Shown here: positions 23,203-33,305 of the stretch, one piece after another
How positions within the stretch are numbered: position 1 is the first letter of the stretch
Layout: every line of letters starts with the position of its first letter
DNA from: Gammaproteobacteria bacterium
Lineage (GTDB): Bacteria; Pseudomonadota; Gammaproteobacteria; Xanthomonadales; SZUA-5
Length of the DNA stretch: 33,305 nucleotides
Direction: 5' to 3'
NCBI GenBank assembly: GCA_030430155.1
Contig: JAUIFV010000035.1
Coordinates: forward strand, 1 to 33,305
Made by a program: the position numbers and the translations under genes
Notes under the pieces: generated by a model
What the model was told of the DNA's origin: nothing
The model's database searches: none
Seen by the model: only the letters and a program-made list of their open reading frames with translations

Positions 23203-23230
23203 AGTATTGTTTTTGCTGCGTTTTATTCAA
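23203..23230 (-). promoter_or_regulatory. Candidate sigma70-like promoter for the exporter operon
   Basis: On the minus strand, TTGAAT (23230–23225) and AATACT (23208–23203) are separated by 16 bases in a locally AT-rich stretch, about 95 bases upstream of the membrane-fusion start. Each hexamer matches the consensus at four of six positions. Confidence 0.35.
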
Positions 23231-23330
23231 ATAGCACGACGCAACCAAAACGCGCCCGCGCGGCCACTGGGCGCTCCGCGTGTGGTGTTCGGAAACGAAC
23301 AAAGGGACGAGCAAACGCGGGCACAACACA

Positions 23331-25670
23331 TCACTGTGCCGCCAGCAGGAACGACTCGATCACTTCCCAGGCGACCTCTACCTCGCCGCCCAGACGCACC
23401 GCATTCAAGGTGGAGGAGCCGTGCCGGCCCGGATTGGCGACGAAGGTCTGCGCACCGATCCCCGCCAACGCGGTGGTTTGCGCTGCGACAGACGCAATCT
23501 CCATTTCCGACTGCGGACGCACCACCAACACCGGCACCGGCAGCGGGCTATTCACTCCTTGCATCGAACACTCCGACATCGGTTCGCCCTGGGCCGGCGA
23601 AAAGGCCAGCACCCGAGCCACGTCGGCGGCACCGGCGGCCTGTAGAACCAGGGTCGCGCTGTAGCTGCTGCCCCACAGGGTCAAGGGCTGCTGCGGACGC
23701 CAACGACGCCCCTCGGCGAGTATCGCCTCGACCTCGCTGCCAGCGCTGCAATAGCGAAAGCCCTCCGCGGCGGGCTGCCTGGATTCGGTGCGGTTGGGTA
23801 TGCCGAAACGATCGCCGCCGCCGTGCAGGTCCGCCGCGATCACATCGAAGCCCAAACCCAGCAGGCGCCCAATCACGAAACCGTACTCGCCGCGGGCACT
23901 GCCGCCACCCTGATGGAACAGCAGCGCCACACCGCGCTCACTGCCGCCGCCGTAGCGATCGGCAAACAGGGTCTGCCCGCTGGCGGTGGAAATCAGGACT
24001 TCCTCACGACGCGGCGGACCGCCGCTGTGATGGCCTAGAAACTCGGCCAGGGTCTGCCAGTTTTCGTCGCTGGCGTAGATGATCGAGGCCCCGTGGCGGC
24101 CACGCTTGGCGATCACGAACTGGCTACCGGGCGCGCTCACCGCGTCGGCGATGGGGGTCACCAGCTGTTCCTCGCTGGGACCGGCAACGTTGAGCACCGG
24201 CGCCTTGCTGGTGGCGGCCCAGGCCCGGGCCTGCTTGGGTGCGGCATCGTCGTACTCGCCGGGCGAATAGGCGAGCACCCCGGCCAACGGCTGTTCGGCG
24301 CCCAATCGCAACACCAGCATCGCCGAATAGGACGAGCCCAGAGCAAAGCGCGGCCCATGCAAGCCCTGCTCGTCGGCCCACTGTAGCGCCGCCAGCATGT
24401 CGCCATAGGAGGCATAGATGGTGGCCCAGGGCGAGGCCACGCCGGCCTCCACCTGCGCCATCAGCGCCGGCGTGTCGTTGCGCTTGGCGGTTTCATTGAC
24501 GATGCCGGAGGCCTGCTTGCCCCAGCGCAGGTCCACCGCCAGCGCGTTATAGCCCAGTTCTTGAATGCGCCAAGCCACCTTGCGAAATTCGCCGCGGCTG
24601 GATCCGGACTGATGGAATAGCAGCACCAGTGGCGCGGCCGGATAGGCGCCAGGGTAGAAATCGGCGGTCACCTCCAGGCCGTCGGCGGAGGGGAAGGAAA
24701 CCGTTTTGAAGCCGGCGTTCTCGGTAGCGCGGATCAGATGATTGGTCAGTTCGGCATTGACCGCATCGCCGGCCTGCTCGGTGAGCCAGTGTCCCGCACC
24801 GGGTAGTTCGACAAAGCGATAGTCGGCGCCGACAAAGGACTGACTGCGTTCAGCCGCCTGCCGGCTGAAGTAGGGATCCTGCGCGCCCCAAAGGTACAGC
24901 GTGGGCACATTGATCTGCACCGGCGCGCGCTGTCCTACCGGCCCGAAGGGCTGCTGGTCGGTATCGCCACTGCCAAAAGCGGCGCGATACCAGTTTAGCG
25001 CCGCACGCAGGGCGGCCGGATCAGCAAAGTGCTGCAGGTAGCGCTCCCGAGCATCGGCGGCATGATCGGCATAGGCCCGACGCAGCGCGGCGGCGTTGTC
25101 GGCCAACAGCTCACGCTCGGCCCCAGCGGCGGCGTAGCGCTGGAAATGCGCGGGCAGCTGCGCCACGGCGGCGGAGTCGCTATCGCTCGGAGCCAGGGTC
25201 TGGTAGTGCGGTGTGGACAGCACTATCAGGGAACGTATGCGGTGCGCGCCGACGCTGGCCGCAACCCAAGCCACCGCGCCACCCCAGTCATGTCCGACCA
25301 GTACGAAGCGCTGATGGCCGAGCGCGCTGGCAATGGCGAAGACGTCACTGACCAGCAGTTCCATCCGATAGTCGCCAGGCGCTCTGGGCCGCGCGCCCGC
25401 GGCATAACCGCGCTGATCCGGCGCTACCGCGCGGTAGCCCATCTCGCCCAGTGCGCGCAGCTGATGGCGCCAGCTGTAGCTGGTTTCCGGAAAACCGTGC
25501 AACAGCAGCACCAGCGGGCCCTGTTTGGGACCTGCAGCCAGGGCCGAGAAGCGCATCCCGTTGGCATCGATGCTGATCGACTCCAACTCGGCGGCCCGCA
25601 ACCCGCCGGCAAACAGCATTGCCAGACAAAGCAGCCATGCCGGCCATCCGTTCGCTTTGCTCACCGCCAT
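23331..25670 (-). CDS. Exported protein with three tandem alpha/beta-hydrolase domains
   Basis: 779 residues with an N-terminal signal peptide (WPAWLLCLAMLFAGGLRAAE). Domain 1 (about 28–315) is epoxide-hydrolase/haloalkane-dehalogenase-like: HGFPETSYSW (H58), nucleophile D128 in GHDWGG, likely acid D265 in WGAQDPYF and base H294 in GAGHW. Domains 2 (about 320–548) and 3 (about 555–779) are clearly related: each has FHQ-G-S-RGE (near 352 and 585), nucleophile motif GSSYSA (S447, S669) and a late GRHG (H526, H750). Domains 2 and 3 resemble dienelactone-hydrolase-like serine hydrolases. The start at 25670 has an aagg ribosome site; ATG at 25700 is an alternative. Substrates unknown. Confidence 0.8.
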   Translation of the reverse strand: MAVSKANGWPAWLLCLAMLFAGGLRAAELESISIDANGMRFSALAAGPKQGPLVLLLHGFPETSYSWRHQLRALGEMGYRAVAPDQRGYAAGARPRAPGDYRMELLVSDVFAIASALGHQRFVLVGHDWGGAVAWVAASVGAHRIRSLIVLSTPHYQTLAPSDSDSAAVAQLPAHFQRYAAAGAERELLADNAAALRRAYADHAADARERYLQHFADPAALRAALNWYRAAFGSGDTDQQPFGPVGQRAPVQINVPTLYLWGAQDPYFSRQAAERSQSFVGADYRFVELPGAGHWLTEQAGDAVNAELTNHLIRATENAGFKTVSFPSADGLEVTADFYPGAYPAAPLVLLFHQSGSSRGEFRKVAWRIQELGYNALAVDLRWGKQASGIVNETAKRNDTPALMAQVEAGVASPWATIYASYGDMLAALQWADEQGLHGPRFALGSSYSAMLVLRLGAEQPLAGVLAYSPGEYDDAAPKQARAWAATSKAPVLNVAGPSEEQLVTPIADAVSAPGSQFVIAKRGRHGASIIYASDENWQTLAEFLGHHSGGPPRREEVLISTASGQTLFADRYGGGSERGVALLFHQGGGSARGEYGFVIGRLLGLGFDVIAADLHGGGDRFGIPNRTESRQPAAEGFRYCSAGSEVEAILAEGRRWRPQQPLTLWGSSYSATLVLQAAGAADVARVLAFSPAQGEPMSECSMQGVNSPLPVPVLVVRPQSEMEIASVAAQTTALAGIGAQTFVANPGRHGSSTLNAVRLGGEVEVAWEVIESFLLAAQ

Positions 25671-26012
25671 TATCGCGCCTTTGCCAAATCCATCGCACAC
25701 GATACCAAGCGCCGCCTCAGTCGTATTGGGCTGAAGATGCGCGTCCAGTCAATTCGCAACAACTGCGGACGCCTGACACGGCTTTCACAGCTTACCTTCC
25801 CTGACTATCGCCAGCTGCTCGATCCAGCTGCAAATCGTTCCTCTGTAGTTCTACACCGTCTGGGTCTCTCGCGGCGCCGTGGAAGGCTGCCCGAGGCGCT
25901 GATCTGTGGGAGGATGAGGGCGTCGGGGTCGCTGGCTGCGTTGGCACATGCACGCGGCGCGGCGATTGCTGGCAGTATCAATTCCAAGCCCGACCGCTTT
26001 GGTCCACATGTC
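25671..26012. other. Divergent gap between hydrolase and dioxygenase genes
   Basis: 342 bases with no recognised repeat or gene. The dioxygenase frame stays open right through it and far into the antisense of the hydrolase gene, but its translation is Arg/Ser-rich and featureless. An in-frame ATG at 25914, with gggagg just before it, is a possible earlier start. Promoters for both genes should lie here; I could not assign one. Confidence 0.5.
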
Positions 26013-26738
26013 ATGAGGTGGATTTCCGCGCCAAGTTCCAGTCCGCAGGTCAACCTTGAGACCGAGCGACGGACGGTACCGCCGTGGCTGGCCGAGTTGC
26101 ACTGTCGTGGGTACAGCATAATCAGCGGTGTGCCCTGCGCCGCCGACAACCACGCTCTGCGTGAGATCGGTGCCGTACTGGGCGAGCCATCGCTGCGCGC
26201 GCTCAGCCCACACCCGCTGCTACGTGAGCCCCACGGCGTACAGCGGGTGCAGGCGCTGAAACAACCCAGCAAGAACCGATTCGGCCGCCGCCTGCGCTCC
26301 AGCGACGCCGCTGGTTTCCCATTGCACAGCGACGAGGCCTTCCTGCCCGACCCGGCGCGCTGGGTGCTGCTGCACTGCTGGCAGGCCGACCCCGCCGGCG
26401 GCGGCGCTAGTCTGATCTGCGAACGGCAGGCGCTCATCGACGCGGCCTCACCGGACCAGATCGACGCCCTATACGGACATCAACTGCGCTACCCCTGCGG
26501 CCGCTTTGCCGTGCTTACGGATCGGCTAGTGCGCTTCAATGCAGACGACTACCGGATCGAAAACAGCGCGGACCGGCAATGGGTGAATGAAGTGGTGGAT
26601 CTGGCGCAGCGTAGCGCCATCGAGATCCTGCTGCGCCCGGGCGATTGCCTGATCATCGCCAACCAGCGCTGCCTGCACGGCCGCCGCCGCTTTGCGCCGG
26701 ACTCGCCGCGGCTGCTCAAGAGGCTGCGCGTTGTCTGA
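26013..26738 (+). CDS. TauD/TfdA-like Fe(II)/2-oxoglutarate dioxygenase
   Basis: A 241-residue oxygenase of the TauD/clavaminate-synthase-like fold. The iron triad reads H105 and D107 in FPLHSDEAF and H222 in CLHGRRRF, with an Arg shortly after (R224–R226) for 2-oxoglutarate. GDCLIIANQRCLHGR is the usual C-terminal core. Such enzymes hydroxylate small molecules; nothing here identifies the substrate. The start at MRWISAPSSSPQ is uncertain, since it lacks a good ribosome site and the frame is open far upstream. It is divergent from the triple-hydrolase gene and 111 bases before coaD. Confidence 0.75.
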   Translation: MRWISAPSSSPQVNLETERRTVPPWLAELHCRGYSIISGVPCAADNHALREIGAVLGEPSLRALSPHPLLREPHGVQRVQALKQPSKNRFGRRLRSSDAAGFPLHSDEAFLPDPARWVLLHCWQADPAGGGASLICERQALIDAASPDQIDALYGHQLRYPCGRFAVLTDRLVRFNADDYRIENSADRQWVNEVVDLAQRSAIEILLRPGDCLIIANQRCLHGRRRFAPDSPRLLKRLRVV

Positions 26739-26843
26739 TTCTGAAGTCACAACGACGGACGCGCGTGAGAGGTGGCGCCTGTGGTCTGGGAAACTCCCCC
26801 CGCCTTTCGGCTACCCTATGCCCCCGACCACACCGACCCCTAA

Positions 26844-27390
<547 letters not shown>

Positions 27391-27428
27391 AGGGAAGCAG
27401 GAGCCAGAGCGCGATCTGCTGTTGATTT

Positions 27429-27499
27429 TCTGGGCCCTGTGCCCTGGGCCCTGGGCCCTCCTTCCCTGAGCCCTGGGCCCTTTTCCCTGGGCCCTAGCA
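27429..27499 (-). repeat. Heptad array, inverted partner of the coaD array
   Basis: About ten 7-base steps, mostly CCTGGGC, with cctgtgc, cctcctt, cctgagc, ccttttc and cctagca variants and one single-base slip at 27464. The GGGCCC core is complementary to the array at 27346–27390, so the coaD transcript could form a long stem here. Confidence 0.85.
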
Positions 27500-27612
27500 C
27501 TATGAAGAGTTGCACTGGCGTCGCTATTTCGTGAACATTCATCGCTATCGTTGCGTTGGCCATAGCCGCTGGGGAGCGGCGAGCAGCGCCTGTCCTCATA
27601 AGGAGTCCTGGA

Positions 27613-28092
27613 ATGTCCCGTTTTCTGCACGTTGCTTTGATCGCCGCCGCTGCGGTGTTTGCTCTGTCTGGCTGCGAAGAGAAGGTGGAAGAAGTTGCTG
27701 CCGATCCGGCGCTGACGGTCCCGACCGGGCAGAACAACGATGAGTGGAAGGCCTATGTGATCGCCACCGCCAAGACCTACATCCCGAAGGACCAAGGCGG
27801 CCGGGTCTTCACCACCTATGCCGAGTTCGGTCAGGAGGAGGAAAAGACCGAGCGGATGATCCAGAACACCATCAACTTCCTCTCCGCGGGCGTTGCCAAG
27901 GGGACTTTCCTGGCCTTTGCCGGCGACTCTGCGCTGGCGCGTCGGGTGATCGAGGAAGCCTTCGCCGAGCCGGAGGAAGGCAAGTTGAAGGAAGTGACCA
28001 TCCTGTTCATCGGCAATCCCGAAGATGAAGCCGCCGTGCGTGCAGCCATCGAGCCCTGGGGGCCGACGGTGCTGTTCCACTCGGTGAAGTAA
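27613..28092 (+). CDS. Putative lipoprotein of unknown function
   Basis: 159 residues. A lipoprotein signal is plain: MSRFLHVALIAAAAVFALSGC, with lipobox LSGC and lipidated C21. An acidic linker (EEKVEEVAADPA) leads to a compact domain with WKAYVIATAKTYIP, FTTYAEFGQEEEKTERMIQNTINFL, and VTILFIGNPEDEAAVRAAIEPWGPTVLFHSV. I recognise no family. A strong ribosome site (aaggagtc) sits just upstream of the ATG; an upstream in-frame ATG (27556) would destroy the signal peptide. It lies between coaD and the ferredoxin gene, an uncommon insertion in that neighbourhood. Confidence 0.8.
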   Translation: MSRFLHVALIAAAAVFALSGCEEKVEEVAADPALTVPTGQNNDEWKAYVIATAKTYIPKDQGGRVFTTYAEFGQEEEKTERMIQNTINFLSAGVAKGTFLAFAGDSALARRVIEEAFAEPEEGKLKEVTILFIGNPEDEAAVRAAIEPWGPTVLFHSVK

Positions 28093-28103
28093 CACCACGA
28101 CGT

Positions 28104-28128
28104 CCGGGTCGGTCGCTGGCCGGCCCGG
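28104..28128 (+). terminator. Candidate stem-loop after the lipoprotein gene
   Basis: ccgggtcgg (28104–28112) and ccggcccgg (28120–28128) pair over nine positions (one G·U) around a seven-base loop, 12 bases after the stop. There is no T-tract, so it is a transcript-end or stability hairpin at best. Confidence 0.4.
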
Positions 28129-28198
28129 CACGCTCCGCTGCATTCATCTGCTCTTGTTTGGCCAGATGAGAAACTGTTGGTTTGGTTGCACAACCTGA

Positions 28199-30165
<1,967 letters not shown>

Positions 30166-30168
30166 CTC

Positions 30169-31041
30169 GTGGCGCTGAAGCTGTGGTCCATCGAAGGCAA
30201 CCGCCAGCGCCTGGACGGCGGCGCCATGTTCGGCAACGTGCCGCGGGCTCTGTGGTCGCGCTGGATCACTCCCGACGACGCCCATCGCATCCCGCTGGCC
30301 TGCCGCTGTCTGCTGGTCGAGGGTCTGGCCGGCGGCAAGCGGGTGCTGTTTGAAACCGGTATCGGCGCCTTCTTCGATCCCAAGTTGCGTGAGCGCTACG
30401 GGGTCAGCGAGAGCGGCCATAAGTTGCTGGAGAATCTGGCCGCGCTGGGCTTGAGCGACGCCGACATCGATGCCGTAGTCATCAGTCACATGCATTTCGA
30501 TCATGCCGGCGGCCTGCTCAGCGAATGGCAGCCGGATCAGGCGCCGAAGTTGCTGTTTCCCAACGCCACTTTCATCATCGGCAGGGAGGCCTTCGCACGC
30601 GCCGAGCATCCGCATCCGCGTGACCGCGCCTCCTTCATCGACGGGCTCACTGAACAACTGCGCGCTACTGGCCGATTGGAGTTGGTCGATGGCAACACCT
30701 CCAAGACTCTGGGCGAGGCGGTGCGCTTCAGCTACTCCAATGGGCACACGCCGGGACTGATGCTGTCTGAAATTGGCACCGAAGGCGGCGGAGTGGTCTA
30801 TTGCGCCGATTTGATACCCGGTCGGCCCTGGGTGCATTTGCCGGTGACCATGGGCTACGACCGCTACCCGGAATGCCTGATCGACGAGAAGAGTGACTTT
30901 CTGGATGACAAACTGGCGCGTGGCGTGCGCCTGTTTTTCACCCACGACGCCGAGTGCGCGATGGCCGAAGTCGCTCGCGACGAACGCGGCCGCTATCACA
31001 CGGTCAATGAGCAGCCGGCGCTGGTCGGCGCATCGCTATAG
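30169..31041 (+). CDS. MBL-fold metallo-hydrolase
   Basis: A 290-residue metallo-beta-lactamase-fold hydrolase. The zinc motif [10 protein letters not shown] carries H107, H109, D111 and H112, with later ligands likely in NGHTPG and CADL. No signal peptide. The N-terminal [13 protein letters not shown] and the overall layout are shared with quinolone/lactonase-like MBL proteins of unknown substrate. Translation starts at GTG (30169), three bases after ggt, with a GGAGG inside the end of ggt, so the two genes are probably coupled. A glutathione-related substrate is possible from context but not shown. Confidence 0.85.
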   Translation: MALKLWSIEGNRQRLDGGAMFGNVPRALWSRWITPDDAHRIPLACRCLLVEGLAGGKRVLFETGIGAFFDPKLRERYGVSESGHKLLENLAALGLSDADIDAVVISHMHFDHAGGLLSEWQPDQAPKLLFPNATFIIGREAFARAEHPHPRDRASFIDGLTEQLRATGRLELVDGNTSKTLGEAVRFSYSNGHTPGLMLSEIGTEGGGVVYCADLIPGRPWVHLPVTMGYDRYPECLIDEKSDFLDDKLARGVRLFFTHDAECAMAEVARDERGRYHTVNEQPALVGASL

Positions 31042-31069
31042 TGAAGATTCAACCCAAGGAATCCAAAGC

Positions 31070-31555
31070 ATGAAGCCCTTCCACACCTTTGGCGCAGCCC
31101 TGCTGTTCGCAGCGAGCAGCAATGTAGCCCTGGCCGAAGCCTCGACCCCGGTGCAGTATCTGCAGGGTCACGCCGTCTACGGCGAACCGATGCCGACCGG
31201 CAAGGCGCCCATCCCGCTGGCCCAGGCGCTGATCAACTTCGAATCCAACCCGCCGGAGCTGCCGGTGTTGGTCAGCGGCAAGATTGCCGAGGTCTGCCAG
31301 AAGAAGGGCTGCTGGATGATGCTCACCGATGAAGGCGTAGGCGCGCGAGTACGCTTTGGTGATCACGACTTTTTCATTCCCAAGGACAGCGGCGGCAAGG
31401 CGCTGGTGCTGGGCAAGCTGAGTGCGGTGGAGTTGAGCGAGGCCGACGCCAAGCACATGGCCAAGGATGCCGGCAAGGATCCGTCCAAGGTCGACGGTCC
31501 GCAGCCCGAATGGGAGCTGATCGCCACCTCGGTGCTGATAGTTGCCGATCGCTGA
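31070..31555 (+). CDS. DUF4920 domain protein, exported
   Basis: 161 residues. MKPFHTFGAALLFAASSNVALAEA is a cleavable signal peptide. The domain hallmark is VSGKIAEVCQKKGCWMMLTD (68–87) with C76 and C81, followed by ARVRFGDHDFFIPKDSGGK. The spacing of the cysteines and the strand layout suggest a periplasmic OB-fold protein that may bind metal; function unestablished. A modest ribosome site (caagga) precedes the ATG. It follows the MBL gene by 28 bases and may be co-transcribed. Confidence 0.85.
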   Translation: MKPFHTFGAALLFAASSNVALAEASTPVQYLQGHAVYGEPMPTGKAPIPLAQALINFESNPPELPVLVSGKIAEVCQKKGCWMMLTDEGVGARVRFGDHDFFIPKDSGGKALVLGKLSAVELSEADAKHMAKDAGKDPSKVDGPQPEWELIATSVLIVADR

Positions 31556-31668
31556 GCCGCAACGCGGCGGAATTTCGCGTATTGGGGGGATCTGCGGCGC
31601 GACTGTCCCGAGCGACCGCTTGGGTTAAAGTTGCCCCGCAGACTCTCGTCCAACTCCAGGAGTAAGCG

Positions 31669-32835
31669 ATGGCCAGCGATCGTCCCGGCTACTTCACCCG
31701 ACTGAAGAACTCTGTGGTCGGCTTCCTTTTCGGCATCGTGTTGTTCATCGGCGCGATACCGTTCCTGGCTTGGAATGAGAACGACGTCTACAAGGTCCGC
31801 CAGGGCCTCAAGGAAGGCGCCAAGGTGGTGCAGTCGGTCTCGGCGCAGCCCGAGTCCAGTCGCGACAGTCAGCTCCTGCATATCAGTGGTGAGGTCACCA
31901 CCAACGGCGGCGTCAAGGATCCGGTCTTCGGCCTAGCCTACGACATGCTGCGTCTGGAACGCACGGTGGAGATGTACCAGTGGGACGAGGATCGTGAGAC
32001 CCGCGACGGCAAGACCCGCTACAGCTACAGCAAGGAGTGGTCCGAGCGCCACAACGACTCCAGCCGTTTCCACTCTACCGGCTACGACAACCCGCCGCCG
32101 CCGCCATACTCCAGCGACGACTTCATCGCCAATGACGCCCGACTGGGCGGCTACCGCATTGAGCCCGGACAGCTGCGTCAGGCCGGCGGACTGGCCGATA
32201 TCAGCAATGCCCAGCTGCCCAGCCGGTTGATTTCCCAAGGCTGGAGTGGCGGCAACGGCAGCACCTGGTTCCGCGGCAGGGGCACGCTGACCTCGCCGCA
32301 GATCGGTGACGTGCGGGTGCGCTTCCGCGGCCTGCCGGAAGGCGAGATCAGCCTGGTCGGGATGCAACAGGGCGACCGCCTGGCGCCGTGGATCAGCAGT
32401 CGGGAAACCGAAGTCCTGCTGGTCGAGCGCGGCATGCAGCCGGCTGCACTGATGTTCGAGCACGCCCAGTCGCGCAACTCCGCCTTTGGCTGGGCGATGC
32501 GCGGAGTCGGCTTCGCGGCGATGTGGATCGGCCTGAGCATGTGCCTGGGCCCGCTGGCCGCGGTGATCAGCTTCATTCCCGGCTTGAGCGGTATCGTTTC
32601 CAGGGTCAGCGGCTTTGTTGCCTTTCTGATCGCACTGGTGTTTGCGGTGACCACCATCGTGCTGTCGTGGATCATTGTCCGACCGCTGCTGCTGATGGCG
32701 ATCATCGGCGGTGTGGTCGCGATCGCGCTGGTCATTGGTCGGCTGCGTGGCGACCCGGAGATCGTACAGGGACCGCCACCGCCGCCGCCCCGTTCGGCTG
32801 CACCCCCGCCGCCACCGCCGCCGCCCCCGGGATAA
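31669..32835 (+). CDS. TMEM43 (LUMA) family membrane protein with poly-proline tail
   Basis: A 388-residue bacterial homologue of TMEM43. One N-terminal helix (about 17–35, VGFLFGIVLFIGAIPFLAW followed by NE) leads to a soluble region with the family segment GVKDPVFGLAYDMLRLERTVEMYQW. Three to four C-terminal helices follow (about 283–365, including GWAMRGVGFAAMWIGLSMCLGPLAAVISFIPGL). The C-terminal tail is two runs of prolines separated by RSAA. A perfect AGGAG ribosome site lies six bases before the ATG. In animals TMEM43 is an endoplasmic-reticulum/nuclear-envelope protein; the bacterial role is unknown. Confidence 0.85.
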   Translation: MASDRPGYFTRLKNSVVGFLFGIVLFIGAIPFLAWNENDVYKVRQGLKEGAKVVQSVSAQPESSRDSQLLHISGEVTTNGGVKDPVFGLAYDMLRLERTVEMYQWDEDRETRDGKTRYSYSKEWSERHNDSSRFHSTGYDNPPPPPYSSDDFIANDARLGGYRIEPGQLRQAGGLADISNAQLPSRLISQGWSGGNGSTWFRGRGTLTSPQIGDVRVRFRGLPEGEISLVGMQQGDRLAPWISSRETEVLLVERGMQPAALMFEHAQSRNSAFGWAMRGVGFAAMWIGLSMCLGPLAAVISFIPGLSGIVSRVSGFVAFLIALVFAVTTIVLSWIIVRPLLLMAIIGGVVAIALVIGRLRGDPEIVQGPPPPPPRSAAPPPPPPPPPG

Positions 32836-32863
32836 ACTTGAGAGTGATGACGACGGTGATTGA

Positions 32864-33305
32864 ATGAACAAGGCACTGAGCCGGCGAGGACTGCTTGCCA
32901 GCGGATTGCAAGCATTGGCTTGGGGCGGCGCCGCCACTTCGCTACTGCCGGCGCTGGCCAAGGCCACGCCGACCAGCCACGCCAACCTGCCGCTCAGTCC
33001 GGTAGCCGACGGCGCCACGGGACGCGAACTGCTGCAGTTGCCGGAAGGCTTTCGCTATTTCAGCTTCGGCTGGGCCGGCGATCCGCTCAAGAGCGGCGGG
33101 CGCATCCCCTACAGCGCCGACGGCATGGGCATCGTCAGCGAGCATGGTCAGCGCATCCGGCTGATTCGCAACCAGGAGATCAACAAGGCCGATGGCGCTT
33201 TCGCACCCGGCCCTGAGGGCTGCTACGACCCGCGCTGCGGCGGCGGCACCGTCACCATGGATCTGGATCTGGCCGCCGAGAAACTGGTCGAAGTCGACGC
33301 CTCGC
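32864..33305 (+). CDS. PhoX/DUF839 family protein, 3' end outside window
   Basis: An ATG at 32864 opens a frame with no stop to the window end (147 codons). The N-terminus MNKALSRRGLLASG is a twin-arginine (Tat) signal, followed by a hydrophobic run ending near PALAKA. The mature part LPEGFRYFSFGWAGD…PYSADGMGIV and RLIRNQEI…APGPEGCYDPRCGGGTVTMDLD is typical of DUF839/PhoX proteins, which include calcium- and iron-dependent phosphatases folded before export. Whether it is a true phosphatase needs the missing part. Confidence 0.8.
   Translation, partial: MNKALSRRGLLASGLQALAWGGAATSLLPALAKATPTSHANLPLSPVADGATGRELLQLPEGFRYFSFGWAGDPLKSGGRIPYSADGMGIVSEHGQRIRLIRNQEINKADGAFAPGPEGCYDPRCGGGTVTMDLDLAAEKLVEVDAS

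Noticed and set aside
16958-25839. Shared word cagctgcaaatcgt at about 16958 and 25826
   Set aside because: Only 14 bases match and the flanks differ, so it could be chance or a trimmed repeat end; too little to call.
32764-32834. Proline-codon run as a sequencing artefact or frame error
   Set aside because: The frame stays open, ends at a normal stop, and proline tails are plausible in such membrane proteins; kept as coding.

Overview
The window is GC-rich, gene-dense chromosomal DNA from a gammaproteobacterium. The gene pairs amgK–murU, wrbA–DUF2069 and coaD…yfhL-type ferredoxin–ggt, plus several GC-rich palindromic intergenic repeats, suggest Lysobacterales (Xanthomonadales) or a near relative. 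That placement is inference. I see no rRNA, tRNA, transposase, phage gene or CRISPR array, and the gene content is mostly housekeeping and stress or envelope functions.

Layout. 1–3136 (+): 3' part of amgK and then murU (cell-wall sugar recycling, split by a palindromic insertion), a membrane-anchored alpha/beta hydrolase and a small DUF3052-like protein. 3165–6290: beta-carbonic anhydrase (−) divergent from a YoaA/DinG-type Fe-S helicase (+), then a repeat-rich convergent gap. 6291–11323 (−): DUF885 metallopeptidase-like protein, DoxX membrane protein, and a TVP38/flavoprotein-disulfide-reductase fusion. 11582–15083: a GlsB/YeaQ small membrane protein (+), an overlapping minus-strand operon yihY–tlpA–acylphosphatase, and wrbA–DUF2069 (+). 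15196–18127: AidB-like acyl-CoA dehydrogenase (+), GNAT acetyltransferase (−), one-domain asparaginase homologue (+). 18333–23110 (−): a MacB-like export operon of membrane-fusion protein, ATPase and orphan-type permease. 23331–25670 (−): a secreted protein with three alpha/beta-hydrolase domains, divergent from a TauD-like dioxygenase (+). 26850–33305 (+): coaD, a lipoprotein, ferredoxin, gamma-glutamyltransferase, MBL hydrolase, DUF4920 protein, TMEM43 homologue and the start of a PhoX/DUF839 protein.

The most unusual material lies between the genes. Gene 3' ends repeatedly run within about 12 nt into degenerate SEVEN-base tandem arrays. Read from the gene, most units are AGGGCNN; at 18.1–18.3 kb a completely different, AT-rich heptad (CGTTTTA/GGTTTTA) takes the same architecture. 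The arrays commonly come as inverted pairs around a short spacer, so transcripts could fold them into long stems. Other repeat families are present: a twice-repeated 89-bp palindromic unit fused to heptads (6002–6237), a 178-bp imperfect palindrome inside amgK–murU, and inverted copies of a TAGGxTGxGCAAAGCG repeat near 16.9 kb. I take the heptad arrays as the best candidate for an undescribed system; their function is unknown.
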